Below are positions 44,483 to 52,800 of a stretch of DNA of 64,000 nucleotides, piece after piece. Made by a program: the position numbers and the translations under genes. Source of the stretch: Thermonema rossianum DSM 10300 (GTDB lineage Bacteria > Bacteroidota > Bacteroidia > Cytophagales > Thermonemataceae); NCBI RefSeq assembly GCF_000426825.1, contig NZ_AUGC01000008.1, positions 98,426-162,425 of the forward strand, written 5' to 3'. Positions within the stretch are counted from its first letter, which is position 1; each line of letters begins with the position of its first letter. A model generated the notes under the pieces. It saw only the letters and a list, made by a program, of their open reading frames with translations. It was not told the DNA's origin and made no database searches.

Positions 44483-45859
44483 TTAGCTATTTAATAAGGT
44501 TTCAATTCCGTCACGTAAAGTCTTCTGCATTTTTTGTTTCGAGGGATCGATGAACTCACACAAGGCAATGTCTTCCTCTATGACTTCATAAATCCCCAGT
44601 GCTTCCATGTTGTCCAGGTCATTGGCAAGGCAAGCCTTCAGCAGGAATTCCACATAAATATCCATGGGCAACACCTGCTCATAGATGCCCGTTTGCACAA
44701 AGGGGCGCTCCTCGCCGTGATAGTTGGTGTCCAGCACATACTCTTTTTTGGGGAAGAGGGCAGACAACATGCCCAAACCGCGATGGAAGCTCAACGAGCG
44801 GGAGGTTTTGGAGGTAGGCAGTATCCAGCCCATGAAATCATAGTAGTTGCCTTCGGGGATGACGGTTACTTGATGATGATAAAAGCCCAAGAAACCGTCG
44901 AGGCTTACCTTCTCACCGGTGAGCACATTGCCCGAAATGATACGCACTTCGTGCTCGTCGCGGGTGAGATTGCCTTGCAGGAAAGGACGCAGTTGCGCGC
45001 CGCGATACGTCTTATAATATTGGGGGGCGGCTACTTCCGAGCCTGTCAAAGCAAAGATGGTAGTAGCGTCGTAAATACCTTTTAAGAAAAGCTTTCCGAT
45101 TTGCGCTACCCCGTGCGGATGCACCGTCCATACATATTCGCCTTTGGCTATGGGCGCCAAATGATGGATATGCACCCCTACATTGCCGGCCGGGTGTTTG
45201 CCTTCGAAGTAGTTGATTTCCACCCCTTGCAAGCCACTCAATACTTTCGAAGGATTCTTTGCCGGCAGGCTCAGATATACCTTGCCGTCGGTGAGTTTGC
45301 GCAGGGCTTCGATGCCGGCTTGCAAGGCAGCCTCTTCGCCTTGCAGCAGCATGTCGTAATCAGGCGCCAGCGGTGCCGTGTCGAAGCCGGAAATAAAGAT
45401 GGCTTTGGGCGTATGCTCGGGATGGGCAATCAAGCCGAAGGGGCGCTCTATGATATTGGCCCACACCCCGCTCTTGGCCATGAGGTCAATCACCTCCCGG
45501 CGGTTGAGCTTGCCTATTTCATCGAGCTTGTAGGTGGGATACTGCTCGTACTCGAGCGTCTTATCGGCAAGAATCTTGATTTCGAGCGGGAAACGGCGTT
45601 CACCGCGCTTCACTTCAATGACCTCACCGCTTACGGGGGCTGCCAGCATCACCGTGGGGTTCTTCTTATCGAAGAAAATGGGTGTGCCCGCTTTTACACG
45701 CTCGCCTTCTTTTACCAGCACTTTGGGTCTGGTGATGTGATGGAAGTCGGTGGGCTTCAGAGCATACACATCGGCCGAAATGTCTTGCACGAGCTTATCG
45801 CCCGCCTTCCCTTTCAGCCGTATATCAAACCCTTGTTTGAGCTTAATTGTCTTGGACAT
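44483..45859 (-). CDS. nqrA: Na+-translocating NADH:quinone reductase subunit A
   Basis: A 458-residue cytoplasmic quinone-binding subunit, first gene of the operon. The start MSKTIKLKQGFDIRLKGKAG, then AAPVSGEVIEVKRGERR (a lipoyl-like hammerhead) and VYLSLPAKNPSK with the FLGFYHHQVTVIPEG region are diagnostic. A CAAAATTA at 45902-45909 reads TAATTTTG on the minus strand, a fair -7 box for the operon; no clear -33 partner was seen. The complex pumps Na+ using NADH, matching the Na+ symporter at 30554. Confidence 0.96.
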   Translation of the reverse strand: MSKTIKLKQGFDIRLKGKAGDKLVQDISADVYALKPTDFHHITRPKVLVKEGERVKAGTPIFFDKKNPTVMLAAPVSGEVIEVKRGERRFPLEIKILADKTLEYEQYPTYKLDEIGKLNRREVIDLMAKSGVWANIIERPFGLIAHPEHTPKAIFISGFDTAPLAPDYDMLLQGEEAALQAGIEALRKLTDGKVYLSLPAKNPSKVLSGLQGVEINYFEGKHPAGNVGVHIHHLAPIAKGEYVWTVHPHGVAQIGKLFLKGIYDATTIFALTGSEVAAPQYYKTYRGAQLRPFLQGNLTRDEHEVRIISGNVLTGEKVSLDGFLGFYHHQVTVIPEGNYYDFMGWILPTSKTSRSLSFHRGLGMLSALFPKKEYVLDTNYHGEERPFVQTGIYEQVLPMDIYVEFLLKACLANDLDNMEALGIYEVIEEDIALCEFIDPSKQKMQKTLRDGIETLLNS

Positions 45860-46008
45860 AGTCGCTATTTATCAAGGTTACAGTTTGAATTCAAAGCATC
45901 GCAAAATTAAGCCTTTTTTTATTAAATAAAACCCATACGGCATTTTATTCAGCCCCATATCCAACACTTTGCTTTATTTTGTGCTTTTAAAATAAAAATT
46001 GCGAAAAT

Positions 46009-46407
46009 ATGCATGGAAACCTTCGCTTGCTCTCTGTCATAAAAATACTGTGCATGCTTTTTGTTTGGGCAGGAAGTGTAGCCTGCCGCATGGAGCTGCC
46101 CCACCTTGAAGGCTTCGACCGCACTGCCTGGGTGCAGGACCCCAAAGGCTGCCAAAACCGGCGCCTCGCTTTCGAGACAGCCCTCGCCAAACAACTCGAC
46201 AAGCTCGAGGGCTTGCGCCCCGAACAGGTCAAGCGTTTGTTGGGCAAGCCCGACGGCGTGCGCCTCTACCGGCGGGGGCAGTATTTTTACATTTATTACC
46301 TTGAAAAAGGCGGGCAGTGTGACGAAACGACCACCAAGCAGGGCAGACGTCTCGAGCTGCGCTTCTCTTCGCTCGACAAAGTCAACGAAGCGGTCATCTT
46401 GCATTGA
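46009..46407 (+). CDS. Small lipoprotein, BamE/SmpA-like
   Basis: A 132-residue protein with a hydrophobic leader ending in lipobox-like GSVAC (Cys about 26). The later part (GLRPEQVKRLLGKPDGVRLY, then QYFYIYYLEKGGQC and LRFSSLDKVNEAVI) follows the G-x-x-E-V-x-x-LLG-x-P pattern and beta-strands of the BamE/SmpA fold. A role in outer-membrane assembly is possible but unproven; many unrelated small lipoproteins share this fold. Confidence 0.72.
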   Translation: MHGNLRLLSVIKILCMLFVWAGSVACRMELPHLEGFDRTAWVQDPKGCQNRRLAFETALAKQLDKLEGLRPEQVKRLLGKPDGVRLYRRGQYFYIYYLEKGGQCDETTTKQGRRLELRFSSLDKVNEAVILH

Positions 46408-46455
46408 GGCGGGCGCCGCCGTTTTCGAAGTGCTGCCCGGCAAGCCCTTTTTTCT

Positions 46456-46463
46456 TATCTTTG
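46456..46463 (+). promoter_or_regulatory. -7 box for miaE
   Basis: TATCTTTG fits TAnnTTTG 19 bases before the miaE ATG at 46482. No convincing -33 TTTG is seen. Confidence 0.4.
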
Positions 46464-46481
46464 CATCAAAAACAAGGCTTT

Positions 46482-47063
46482 ATGTTGGGATTGAAACTAC
46501 CGACCGACCCCCGTTGGGTGAACATCGCCGAGAAAAGCATTGAAGAAATTCTGATTGACCACGCCTATTGCGAGCAAAAGGCGGCTTCTTCTTGCATCAG
46601 CTTGATTGTGAACTACCCGGACAAGGAGAAGATAGTGGAGGTGCTCACGCCCGTGGTGGCCGAAGAGTGGGCACATTTCGAGCGTGTGTTGGAAGAGATG
46701 CGCAAGCGTGGCATCAAGCTGGGACCCCAGCGCCGCGACGAGTACGTGGTGCGCCTGCATGAGCTTATCCGCAAGGGCGGGGGGCGTGAACGCCGTCTGA
46801 TGGACCAGCTTCTGGTGAATGCCCTCATTGAAGCACGCAGCTGCGAGCGCTTCCGTTTGCTTTCGGAAAAGCTCTCTGACCCCGGGCTGCGCAAGTTCTA
46901 CTATGAGCTGATGGTGTCGGAAGCCAACCACTATGTGAATTTTGTGAATCTGGCAAAGGAATACAACCCGGAAGCAGAGGTGAAGCAGCGCCTGCAGGAG
47001 ATGCTGGAAGCCGAAGCCGAAATAATGAAAAGCCTGGAACTGCGTGGCGACCGTGTGCATTGA
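46482..47063 (+). CDS. miaE: tRNA-(ms2io6A)-hydroxylase
   Basis: A 193-residue diiron, ferritin-like tRNA hydroxylase that converts ms2i6A-37 to ms2io6A. Iron ligands come from the helices AYCEQKAASSCISL, EEWAHFERVLEEM and ARSCERFRLL with SEANHYVNFVNL (ExxH pairs). ATG 46482 is chosen because the in-frame upstream start at 46404 overlaps the previous gene and adds a cysteine-rich leader. A terminator follows. Confidence 0.93.
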   Translation: MLGLKLPTDPRWVNIAEKSIEEILIDHAYCEQKAASSCISLIVNYPDKEKIVEVLTPVVAEEWAHFERVLEEMRKRGIKLGPQRRDEYVVRLHELIRKGGGRERRLMDQLLVNALIEARSCERFRLLSEKLSDPGLRKFYYELMVSEANHYVNFVNLAKEYNPEAEVKQRLQEMLEAEAEIMKSLELRGDRVH

Positions 47064-47095
47064 TGCCTCGCACAAGGGCAATACCATATTTTTTT

Positions 47096-47128
47096 AAAAG
47101 GCAGTATTCCGGCTGCCTTTTTCTTTTT
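47096..47128 (+). terminator. Terminator of miaE
   Basis: AAAAGGCAG (47096-47104) pairs with CTGCCTTTTT (47113-47122), followed by a T-rich run. Confidence 0.8.
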
Positions 47129-47167
47129 TTACTCGAAAAGTACTGCTTTGCATCTCTTGAAAAAAGA

Positions 47168-47509
47168 CTATCCTATGCGTAAGCCGTTTTTTACCGGGAA
47201 GTCGGGACGCAAAAGCACTACGTCACCTTCTTCGCCCATGACACCCAAAACCAAGCACTCGCTCATGAAACGGGCAATTTGCTTAGGCGGAAAATTGACC
47301 ACTGCAATGACCTGTCGCCCTATCAGTTCTTCCGGGCGGTAGCGTCGCGTGATTTGCGCAGAAGAGCGGCGCTCGCCCAGCTCCCCGAAATCTATCCATA
47401 ACTTATAGGCTGGCTTGCGGGCTTCTGCGTTCACTTCGGCACGTGTGATGGTGCCTACGCGCAAGTCTATTTTTTCAAAATCATCGAAAGAAATGGTGTT
47501 CATGGTCAA
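47168..47509 (-). CDS. csaA: CsaA-type tRNA-binding/chaperone protein
   Basis: A 113-residue EMAP-type tRNA-binding-domain protein. The blocks [29 protein letters not shown] and [15 protein letters not shown] match CsaA, a protein that binds tRNA and acts as an export-related chaperone in Bacillus. It is cytoplasmic and single-domain, as usual for the family. Next to a CBS-domain gene, separated by a terminator. Confidence 0.93.
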   Translation of the reverse strand: MTMNTISFDDFEKIDLRVGTITRAEVNAEARKPAYKLWIDFGELGERRSSAQITRRYRPEELIGRQVIAVVNFPPKQIARFMSECLVLGVMGEEGDVVLLRPDFPVKNGLRIG

Positions 47510-47529
47510 GGGAGTTTGGAATCCAAAAT

Positions 47530-47558
47530 AACAAAAGGCAGGGAATAGTCCCTGCCTT
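47530..47558 (-). terminator. Terminator of the CBS-domain gene
   Basis: AAGGCAGGGA (47535-47544) pairs with TCCCTGCCTT (47549-47558); minus-strand tail TTGTTATTTT. It lies between the CBS gene and csaA. Confidence 0.8.
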
Positions 47559-47584
47559 CCACCTGAGCCCTTTTTAAAAAAGGC

Positions 47585-47986
47585 TTAGTACTGCTTTAAA
47601 AGGTACTTGATAATGTCGGTGGTGGTTACAATGCCGCATAGTTTTCCGTCTTCGGCTACCGGCAAAGCATGAAACTCTTCTTTTGTCAGTATTTCGGCTA
47701 CAGTGCGTATTTCGTCCGTGGGAGCTACTGTTTTGGGGTTGGGCTTCATGATTTGCTCTATTTTAAACATGGAGAGTGTATTTTCGTCGGGCTCTTCGGT
47801 GCCGAAGCTTAGACGCATGATATCGGTCATGCTTAAAATACCGATCAACTGCTCGCCCTCCACAACAGGCAGATGGCGTATTTTTTTCTCCTTCATCAGG
47901 CGAAAGGCCGATGCCAGCGAATCATGAATGCCGGTTGTGTACACGTCTTGCGTCATGATGTGCGATACAGGTTCTCTCTTTTTCAT
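47585..47986 (-). CDS. Stand-alone CBS-domain pair protein
   Basis: A 133-residue protein made of two CBS motifs (MTQDVYTTGIHDSLASAFRL... and ...IEQIMKPNPKTVAPTDEIRT), each ending with the GIxxxTDI signature (LIGILSMTDIM and LCGIVTTTDII). Such Bateman modules usually bind adenine nucleotides and regulate partner proteins; the partner is unknown. Confidence 0.93.
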   Translation of the reverse strand: MKKREPVSHIMTQDVYTTGIHDSLASAFRLMKEKKIRHLPVVEGEQLIGILSMTDIMRLSFGTEEPDENTLSMFKIEQIMKPNPKTVAPTDEIRTVAEILTKEEFHALPVAEDGKLCGIVTTTDIIKYLLKQY

Positions 47987-48063
47987 TTTTAACTGTTGTT
48001 TTAATTTGATTGCTTATGCAGTGGCAAGCTATGGGAAGAGTAACACATGTTCAATGATTATGC

Positions 48064-49338
48064 TTAGCCTTGTTGTTGACTTTGCTCAGTGAGACAAGGG
48101 CGGATATTGTTTAATATATTGACGGTAGCCCCTTGGTGCCGGTGCACGTAGGCATGGGCAGCTTGTGCGGCTTGGCGGTAGGCAGCTTCGTCGCCAAACA
48201 GGCGTTCCATGCAGGCTTCAAAGGCGCGGGCATCGGGCACGGCAAAAGCACCGCCCGCTGCTATGAGCTCTTGCGCTTCGCGGAACTTACGGTAATGGGG
48301 TGCGCCAAATAGTACGGGGATACCATACACGGCGGCCTCCAGTATGTTGTGGAGCCCTTGCTTGAAAGCCCCACCTACAAAAGCCACTTTACCATAAGCA
48401 TACAAAGAAGCCAGCATGCCTATACAGTCGATGAGCAGCACGGTTGCCTGCGGCGCTGCCTGTGGCTGTGCCTTCCATTGGCTGTAGCGTATTGAAGGTA
48501 TGGGCAACAACTGCTCTATTTCTTTGAGCATGGTTTCGCCGGTGTCATGGGGCGCAATGATGACCTTTTGTTTGCCGGCTTGGCGGCGCAGCCAAGGCAA
48601 CATAACCTGTATATCTTCTATCCATGTGCTGCCTGCCACCCAGCAGGTTTGCCCGTCGATGAAGCGCTCTATCTCGGGGAAGCGGCGGTGTTGGCGGGCA
48701 ATGGCACATACGCGGTCGAAGCGGGTGTCGCCTGCCACTTGTGCTTCTATTCCCAAATGCTGTTTCAGCAGTTGTTTTGACCGGCTGTCTTGTACAAAAA
48801 TATGGGTAAAGGCGTGCAGCATTGCTCTGTGAAGTGCGCCCCAAGGTTTGAAGAAGATTTGTCCGGGGCGGAAAAGTGCAGAAAATAAAATAAGAGGTAA
48901 CCCGCGGCGGCTTGCTTCGGTGATGAAGTGATACCAATAATCATATTTAGCCCAAAACACGATAGAGGGGCGGTAGGTATCATACCACAGGCGGCTGTTT
49001 TTGGGGGTATCGTAGGGCAGGTAAGCCACATGGTCTGCCCCTTCGTAGTCTTTCCTTACCTCGTATCCTGAAGGCGAAAAGAAAGTGAGGAGTATTTGAT
49101 AATGTGGGTATTGTGCGCGCAGGGCTTCCATCAGGGGGCGGGCTTGTTCGAACTCGCCCAGCGAAGACACATGAAACCAGGCGAGGGGGCGGCTGTAGTC
49201 GCGCCAATGCTTTACCCATTTGCCCCGTCGCCCTTCTACAAAACGCCGTATTTTTTCATGAAAAAGCGCAAGCAAGGGCAAAAGCAGCCCGGCAAGGCGC
49301 CAGACTGCATTATACAATAGGATGTAAATATGTTTCAT
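48064..49338 (-). CDS. waaA: 3-deoxy-D-manno-octulosonic acid (Kdo) transferase
   Basis: A 424-residue GT30 glycosyltransferase that adds Kdo to lipid A. An N-terminal membrane-anchor (VWRLAGLLLPLLALF), the catalytic WFHVSSLGEFEQARPL (base Glu), RPSIVFWAKYDYWYHF and, near the C-terminus, AFVGGAFKQGLHNILEAAVYG with PVLFGAPHYRKF are clear. Acts in the cytoplasm-facing inner membrane. Together with lpxB at 56153 it shows a lipid A-based outer membrane. Confidence 0.95.
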   Translation of the reverse strand: MKHIYILLYNAVWRLAGLLLPLLALFHEKIRRFVEGRRGKWVKHWRDYSRPLAWFHVSSLGEFEQARPLMEALRAQYPHYQILLTFFSPSGYEVRKDYEGADHVAYLPYDTPKNSRLWYDTYRPSIVFWAKYDYWYHFITEASRRGLPLILFSALFRPGQIFFKPWGALHRAMLHAFTHIFVQDSRSKQLLKQHLGIEAQVAGDTRFDRVCAIARQHRRFPEIERFIDGQTCWVAGSTWIEDIQVMLPWLRRQAGKQKVIIAPHDTGETMLKEIEQLLPIPSIRYSQWKAQPQAAPQATVLLIDCIGMLASLYAYGKVAFVGGAFKQGLHNILEAAVYGIPVLFGAPHYRKFREAQELIAAGGAFAVPDARAFEACMERLFGDEAAYRQAAQAAHAYVHRHQGATVNILNNIRPCLTEQSQQQG

Positions 49339-49380
49339 GCAACGCTTGTTGTGGGTTCACAAGCGCCAAAAATACATATT

Positions 49381-49788
49381 TTACTGCGATGCTTGGGTTT
49401 TTTTGCCTGCTTCGGGATCGTATTGAATGCCCGAAAAGAAATAAAGATACAGCGTGCGCGCATAGCGGAAGAAGTGGGGGAAGAGCGCAAACAGCGGCAC
49501 CAGCACCCCGGCAAAGTAAGCCCATACGGGCGGCTCGTCCATCAATATGTTGAGCGCCACCAGTACCGTCACGAACAGCGCTACTTGAAAAGCATAGGAC
49601 ACATACATGGCGCCGTAGAAAAAGCCGGGTTCACGCTCATAAGGGATACCGCAGTGAGGGCACTCTTTATACATTTCGGTGAACTTCAAAGAGTAGGGCG
49701 GGTACTTGAACAACTTCCCTTCGCGGCAGCGGGGGCAGCGCTGCTGCGCAATGCCCTGCCAGTAACTTCTATGCTTTTGATTGTCCAT
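49381..49788 (-). CDS. DUF983 family membrane protein
   Basis: A 135-residue DUF983 protein: two CxxC pairs (RCPRCREGKLFKYP, ECPHCGIPYEREPGFFYGAMY) suggest a zinc ribbon, followed by two membrane helices (ALFVTVLVALNILM and VWAYFAGVLVPLFALF). Function unknown. Its start overlaps the next upstream gene by 20 bases, so the two are co-transcribed. Confidence 0.9.
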   Translation of the reverse strand: MDNQKHRSYWQGIAQQRCPRCREGKLFKYPPYSLKFTEMYKECPHCGIPYEREPGFFYGAMYVSYAFQVALFVTVLVALNILMDEPPVWAYFAGVLVPLFALFPHFFRYARTLYLYFFSGIQYDPEAGKKTQASQ

Positions 49789-50005
49789 GGTGTTTTTCTT
49801 TAAACTTCTTGTAGTTTTTGTACCAAATAAATCCCAGCACGCCCAGCATCAAATAAGGAATCACCATCATGTAAAGAATGCCGGCATTGATACCCGACGT
49901 GAGCGAACCGTTGCTTTCAACCGTAGCCTTGCACATGGCACATTGTGCCTGCACCAAAGCCGGTGAAAAAAGGCTTGCTGTTACAAATATAAGTAAGCGC
50001 TTCAT
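49769..50005 (-). CDS. Small membrane protein with CxxC after signal peptide
   Basis: A 78-residue protein: an N-terminal signal sequence (MKRLLIFVTASLFSPALVQAQ), then CAMCK, a short linker and one helix (LYMMVIPYLMLGVLGFIWY) with a basic tail. The CAMC motif may bind a metal or form a disulfide. Similar small proteins occur beside DUF983 genes in Bacteroidota; function unknown. Confidence 0.82.
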   Translation of the reverse strand: MKRLLIFVTASLFSPALVQAQCAMCKATVESNGSLTSGINAGILYMMVIPYLMLGVLGFIWYKNYKKFKEKHHGQSKA

Positions 50006-50080
50006 GATATGAAAGTATTTTTATATTTAAACACTTTGTTTTTTGTTGCGGTTCAGGAGGCAAGTTACGAATTTATACAC

Positions 50081-50109
50081 TTTGCTTTTGCCAAATTGTA
50101 TTAGTTTTG
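50081..50109 (+). promoter_or_regulatory. Promoter for the HPF-like gene
   Basis: TTTG (50081-50084) and TAGTTTTG (50102-50109, TAnnTTTG) are spaced by 17 bases. The start codon is 28 bases downstream. Confidence 0.5.
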
Positions 50110-50137
50110 CAATCCGGAACAATTAAACAACAAAGCA

Positions 50138-50470
50138 ATGGTAGAATTGGTTATCAAAAACTTGAAAGAGGTAGAAGAGCAATACCATGACCGCATTGAG
50201 CGGGTGTGTAAAAAGAAAGTTACCTTTTTTGAACGCCTGTTCAAGCGCTACGACAAAGACTTGGTTTTGGAAGTTATCTTCGACCACTCGGCTTCCACTT
50301 ACAAAGTGAGCGCTTCGCTTGATATGAAAAGCAAAAAGGTATTGCTGGCAAAAGAAGACAAAGATCCTTTGAAAGCTGTCATCCATTTGTTGGATGAATT
50401 CAAAAAGGTAGTGAAGCGCCAATATGACCACGAGCGCAAGTTGTACCTGTTCAAGCGCAAGCGTAAGTAA
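50138..50470 (+). CDS. Ribosome hibernation/YfiA-like ribosome-associated protein
   Basis: A 110-residue basic protein of the short HPF/RaiA class: beta-strand start MVELVIKNLKEVEEQYHDRI, then ASTYKVSASLDMKSKKVLLA and KEDKDPLKAVIHLLDEFKK with a lysine/arginine-rich end. Proteins of this fold bind the 30S decoding centre and help form inactive ribosomes in stress. It is small and diverged, so assignment rests on overall pattern rather than a motif. Confidence 0.78.
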   Translation: MVELVIKNLKEVEEQYHDRIERVCKKKVTFFERLFKRYDKDLVLEVIFDHSASTYKVSASLDMKSKKVLLAKEDKDPLKAVIHLLDEFKKVVKRQYDHERKLYLFKRKRK

Positions 50471-50482
50471 GCGCGCCCGGAC

Positions 50483-50527
50483 AGTCTGTGGAGGGGGCAC
50501 CTTGGCTTGCTCCACAGACTTTTTCGA
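50483..50527 (+). terminator. Terminator of the HPF-like gene
   Basis: AGTCTGTGGAG (50483-50493) pairs with CTCCACAGACT (50510-50520), followed by TTTTTCG. Confidence 0.8.
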
Positions 50528-50533
50528 AAGGGC

Positions 50534-50564
50534 TTGACAAAAAGACAAAGGCATTATAAATTTG
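50534..50564 (+). promoter_or_regulatory. Promoter of tRNA-Thr
   Basis: TTG (50534-50536; TTGACA) and TAAATTTG (50557-50564) are 20 bases apart; tRNA starts 13 bases after the box. Confidence 0.5.
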
Positions 50565-50576
50565 CCTTGCAAACAA

Positions 50577-50650
50577 GCCACTTTAGCTCAGGTGGTCAGA
50601 GCGACTGATTCGTAATCAGTAGGTCGGCGGTTCGAATCCGCCAAGTGGCT
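50577..50650 (+). tRNA. tRNA-Thr (anticodon CGT)
   Basis: A complete 74-base cloverleaf: acceptor stem GCCACTT (50577-50583) pairs with AAGTGGC (50643-50649); D arm GCTC/GAGC; anticodon stem ACTGA/TCAGT with loop TTCGTAA, anticodon CGT reading ACG (Thr); T arm GGCGG TTCGAAT CCGCC. The discriminator is T, and CCA is not encoded (CTCAT follows), so CCA is added post-transcriptionally. Confidence 0.95.
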
Positions 50651-50704
50651 CATTAGGGCATGCCCTTGTGCGGTGCTTGCCCACAAAACAGAAGAAAGTA
50701 CAGA

Positions 50705-50734
50705 AGCGGAAGACCATAGCCTTCCGCTTTTTTT
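50705..50734 (+). terminator. Terminator after tRNA-Thr, possibly bidirectional
   Basis: AGCGGAAG (50705-50712) pairs with CTTCCGCT (50721-50728), followed by TTTTTTA. It borders the end of the minus-strand Rieske gene and could serve both. Confidence 0.75.
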
Positions 50735-51095
50735 ATTGCTCGAGAAGCCGGGCGGGCAATCCTACATACAATTGCCCCTCTTTCCATTGCAGTGGGAACA
50801 CCCGGGCATCGGAACAGCCAAAATAATGGGCAGCCGGTTTGCCACTGCGCAGGTCGAAGCGGTAATCGTGCAAGGGGCAAATAATTTCGTCATAGTCGTT
50901 CAGCCTGCCTTGGTGCAAGGGCGCCCCCCGGTGGGGGCAGGCATCCTGAATGGCATACAATTTGCCTTGGGGAGTGTGTGCCAGGCAAAGGAAGAAACGC
51001 CCGATGCGCAGACGGCACAGCTTGCCCGGGGGCAGTTGCTCGTGCAGTTGCTCGCTTTCAAAAGGCAGGGCTACCCATTGTATGCTGCTATCCAT
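50733..51095 (-). CDS. Rieske [2Fe-2S] protein
   Basis: A 120-residue soluble Rieske ferredoxin-like protein. The cluster ligands are CPHRG (Cys53, His55) and CPLHDYRF (Cys73, His76), as in NirD/BphF-type Rieske proteins. No signal or membrane anchor is present, so it is likely cytoplasmic and may feed electrons to an oxygenase or reductase encoded elsewhere. Confidence 0.93.
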   Translation of the reverse strand: MDSSIQWVALPFESEQLHEQLPPGKLCRLRIGRFFLCLAHTPQGKLYAIQDACPHRGAPLHQGRLNDYDEIICPLHDYRFDLRSGKPAAHYFGCSDARVFPLQWKEGQLYVGLPARLLEQ

Positions 51096-51233
51096 AGAGT
51101 GGCAGTAGTACTAAAACAACAAAACCAAAAGTGTTGTATTTTTAGTTAATTTGCAAAAACTTTTTTTACTTAACAGTCTTCCGGAAGCAGGATAATGCTT
51201 GTGCCGGGTTTTACCACAAAATAACAAAGATTT

Positions 51234-52325
51234 ATGTTCGGAAGCGAGTCTCTCTTTTTTGGTGCTTTCACGGTCTTTATCTTATTGATGCTCTTGTTGG
51301 ACTTGGGCGTCTTTTCGCGCAAATCGCATGAGGTGAGCTTCAAGGAAGCTGCCATCTGGAGTGCGGTGTGGGTGTCTTTTGCCGTGGGCTTTTATTTCTT
51401 TCTGCTTTACCACGGCGACATGATTCACGGCATACAAAGCATGGAAGACATCAAGCGGGTGATTGAGCAGTATGCTTCCAATACGGTGGCTGTTTATGAA
51501 GGAGATTTTGAAAAAACGGTGGCGTCTTACCGCAAAAACATGGCGCTCGAATACATTACCGGCTATTTGCTGGAATACTCCTTGTCGGCAGACAATATTT
51601 TTGTGATGATTTTGATATTTAACTCCTTCCGTGTGAAGGAGCGCTATTATAAAAAGGTGCTTTTCTGGGGCATCTTGGGGGCGTTGGTCATGCGTTTCAT
51701 TTTCATCTTCGTAGGGGCGGCGCTCATAGCCAAAGCGCATTGGGTGCTCTATTTGTTTGGGGCTTTCCTGTTGTTTACGGGCATCAAAATGTTCTTTGAT
51801 AAGGAAGAGGAGGAAGAAATAGACCCGCAGAAGCACCCGGTCGTGCGTTTCGCTTCTAAATATTTTTCGGTATATCCGCGCTATGAGCGCGACAGGTTCT
51901 TTGTGAAGAAAGAAGGCAAGTTTTTTATCACGCCTTTGTTTTTGGTGGTGTTGATTATAGAGTTCACCGACCTGGTATTTGCCGTGGACTCCATTCCTGC
52001 CATCTTTGGGGTGACCCGCGACCCTTATGTAGTCTTCTTTTCGAACATATTTGCCATTTTGGGCTTGCGTTCCATGTTTTTCTTTTTAGCCAACATCATG
52101 AACCTGTTTCACTATCTGAAATACGGTTTGGCAGCTCTGCTTTCGTTCATCGGTGCCAAGTTGCTGGCAGAACCCTGGCTCGATACCATCGGTTTTGAGC
52201 GCATCTACTCTTTTTATGCCATTTTAATTATCTTGGGAACATCCATTGCGGCTTCTTTGCTCTTCCCGCCTAAAAAAGAAGAAGCGGCCGGCACTGTTCC
52301 GGAAAAAGTAAAGGAAAAAGAATAA
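51234..52325 (+). CDS. TerC/Alx family membrane protein
   Basis: A 363-residue polytopic TerC-family protein. The acidic membrane motifs LLLDLGVFSRK (about 18-28), EYSLSADNIFVMILIFNSF (about 114-132) and IEFTDLVFAVDSIPAIFGVT (about 240-259) are diagnostic. TerC/Alx proteins are linked to metal ion (Mn2+) efflux and, as TerC, to tellurite response with TerD. It is not next to the terD genes here. Confidence 0.93.
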   Translation: MFGSESLFFGAFTVFILLMLLLDLGVFSRKSHEVSFKEAAIWSAVWVSFAVGFYFFLLYHGDMIHGIQSMEDIKRVIEQYASNTVAVYEGDFEKTVASYRKNMALEYITGYLLEYSLSADNIFVMILIFNSFRVKERYYKKVLFWGILGALVMRFIFIFVGAALIAKAHWVLYLFGAFLLFTGIKMFFDKEEEEEIDPQKHPVVRFASKYFSVYPRYERDRFFVKKEGKFFITPLFLVVLIIEFTDLVFAVDSIPAIFGVTRDPYVVFFSNIFAILGLRSMFFFLANIMNLFHYLKYGLAALLSFIGAKLLAEPWLDTIGFERIYSFYAILIILGTSIAASLLFPPKKEEAAGTVPEKVKEKE

Positions 52326-52329
52326 GGCT

Positions 52330-52773
52330 ATGCGTATTGTGGCAATTATCTTTGGCATCGTGGCTTTGATTGGGGCTTACCTGCTGTTTGGTAATTACAG
52401 CGTAGGCACACGCTCCGGCATTTTGGTAAAAATAAGCCACAAGGGCTATGTGTTTAAAACCTACGAAGGCGAGCTGAACCTGGGCGGGTACAATACCGAC
52501 GGCAGCGTGTCGAACTACGTATCCGGCATATGGCGTTTTTCGGTAAGCCCGCATGACAAGCGCTTGGTGAAAGACCTGCAGGCACTGCAGGGTTATCCGG
52601 TGAAGCTCTATTACCGGGAAAAATATTTTCGTTTGCCTTGGCGTGGCGATACGAAGTACATGGTTTATAAGGTAGAGAAAGTAGGCGATAAGCCGCGCAC
52701 CGAACGTATTTTTATGAAAAAAGAAGAGCGCGAAGCACTCGAGAAACAACGGCAAGCGCTATCCCGGCAATAA
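52330..52773 (+). CDS. Conserved single-helix membrane protein, unknown function
   Basis: A 147-residue protein with one N-terminal helix (IVAIIFGIVALIGAYLLFG) and a soluble body (SGILVKISHKGYVFKTYEGEL, YPVKLYYREKYFRLPWRGDT). It begins 5 bases after terC, so it is probably co-transcribed. Homologues in the phylum carry the name 6-phosphogluconate dehydrogenase, which nothing in the sequence supports. No function is assigned. Confidence 0.8.
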   Translation: MRIVAIIFGIVALIGAYLLFGNYSVGTRSGILVKISHKGYVFKTYEGELNLGGYNTDGSVSNYVSGIWRFSVSPHDKRLVKDLQALQGYPVKLYYREKYFRLPWRGDTKYMVYKVEKVGDKPRTERIFMKKEEREALEKQRQALSRQ

Positions 52774-52800
52774 TAAGGAAACTCCAATCCCCCTGCTTTT

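Noticed and set aside
51234..52325. TerC as part of the terD operon
   Set aside because: It lies 50 kb away with unrelated neighbours; no shared regulatory signal was seen.
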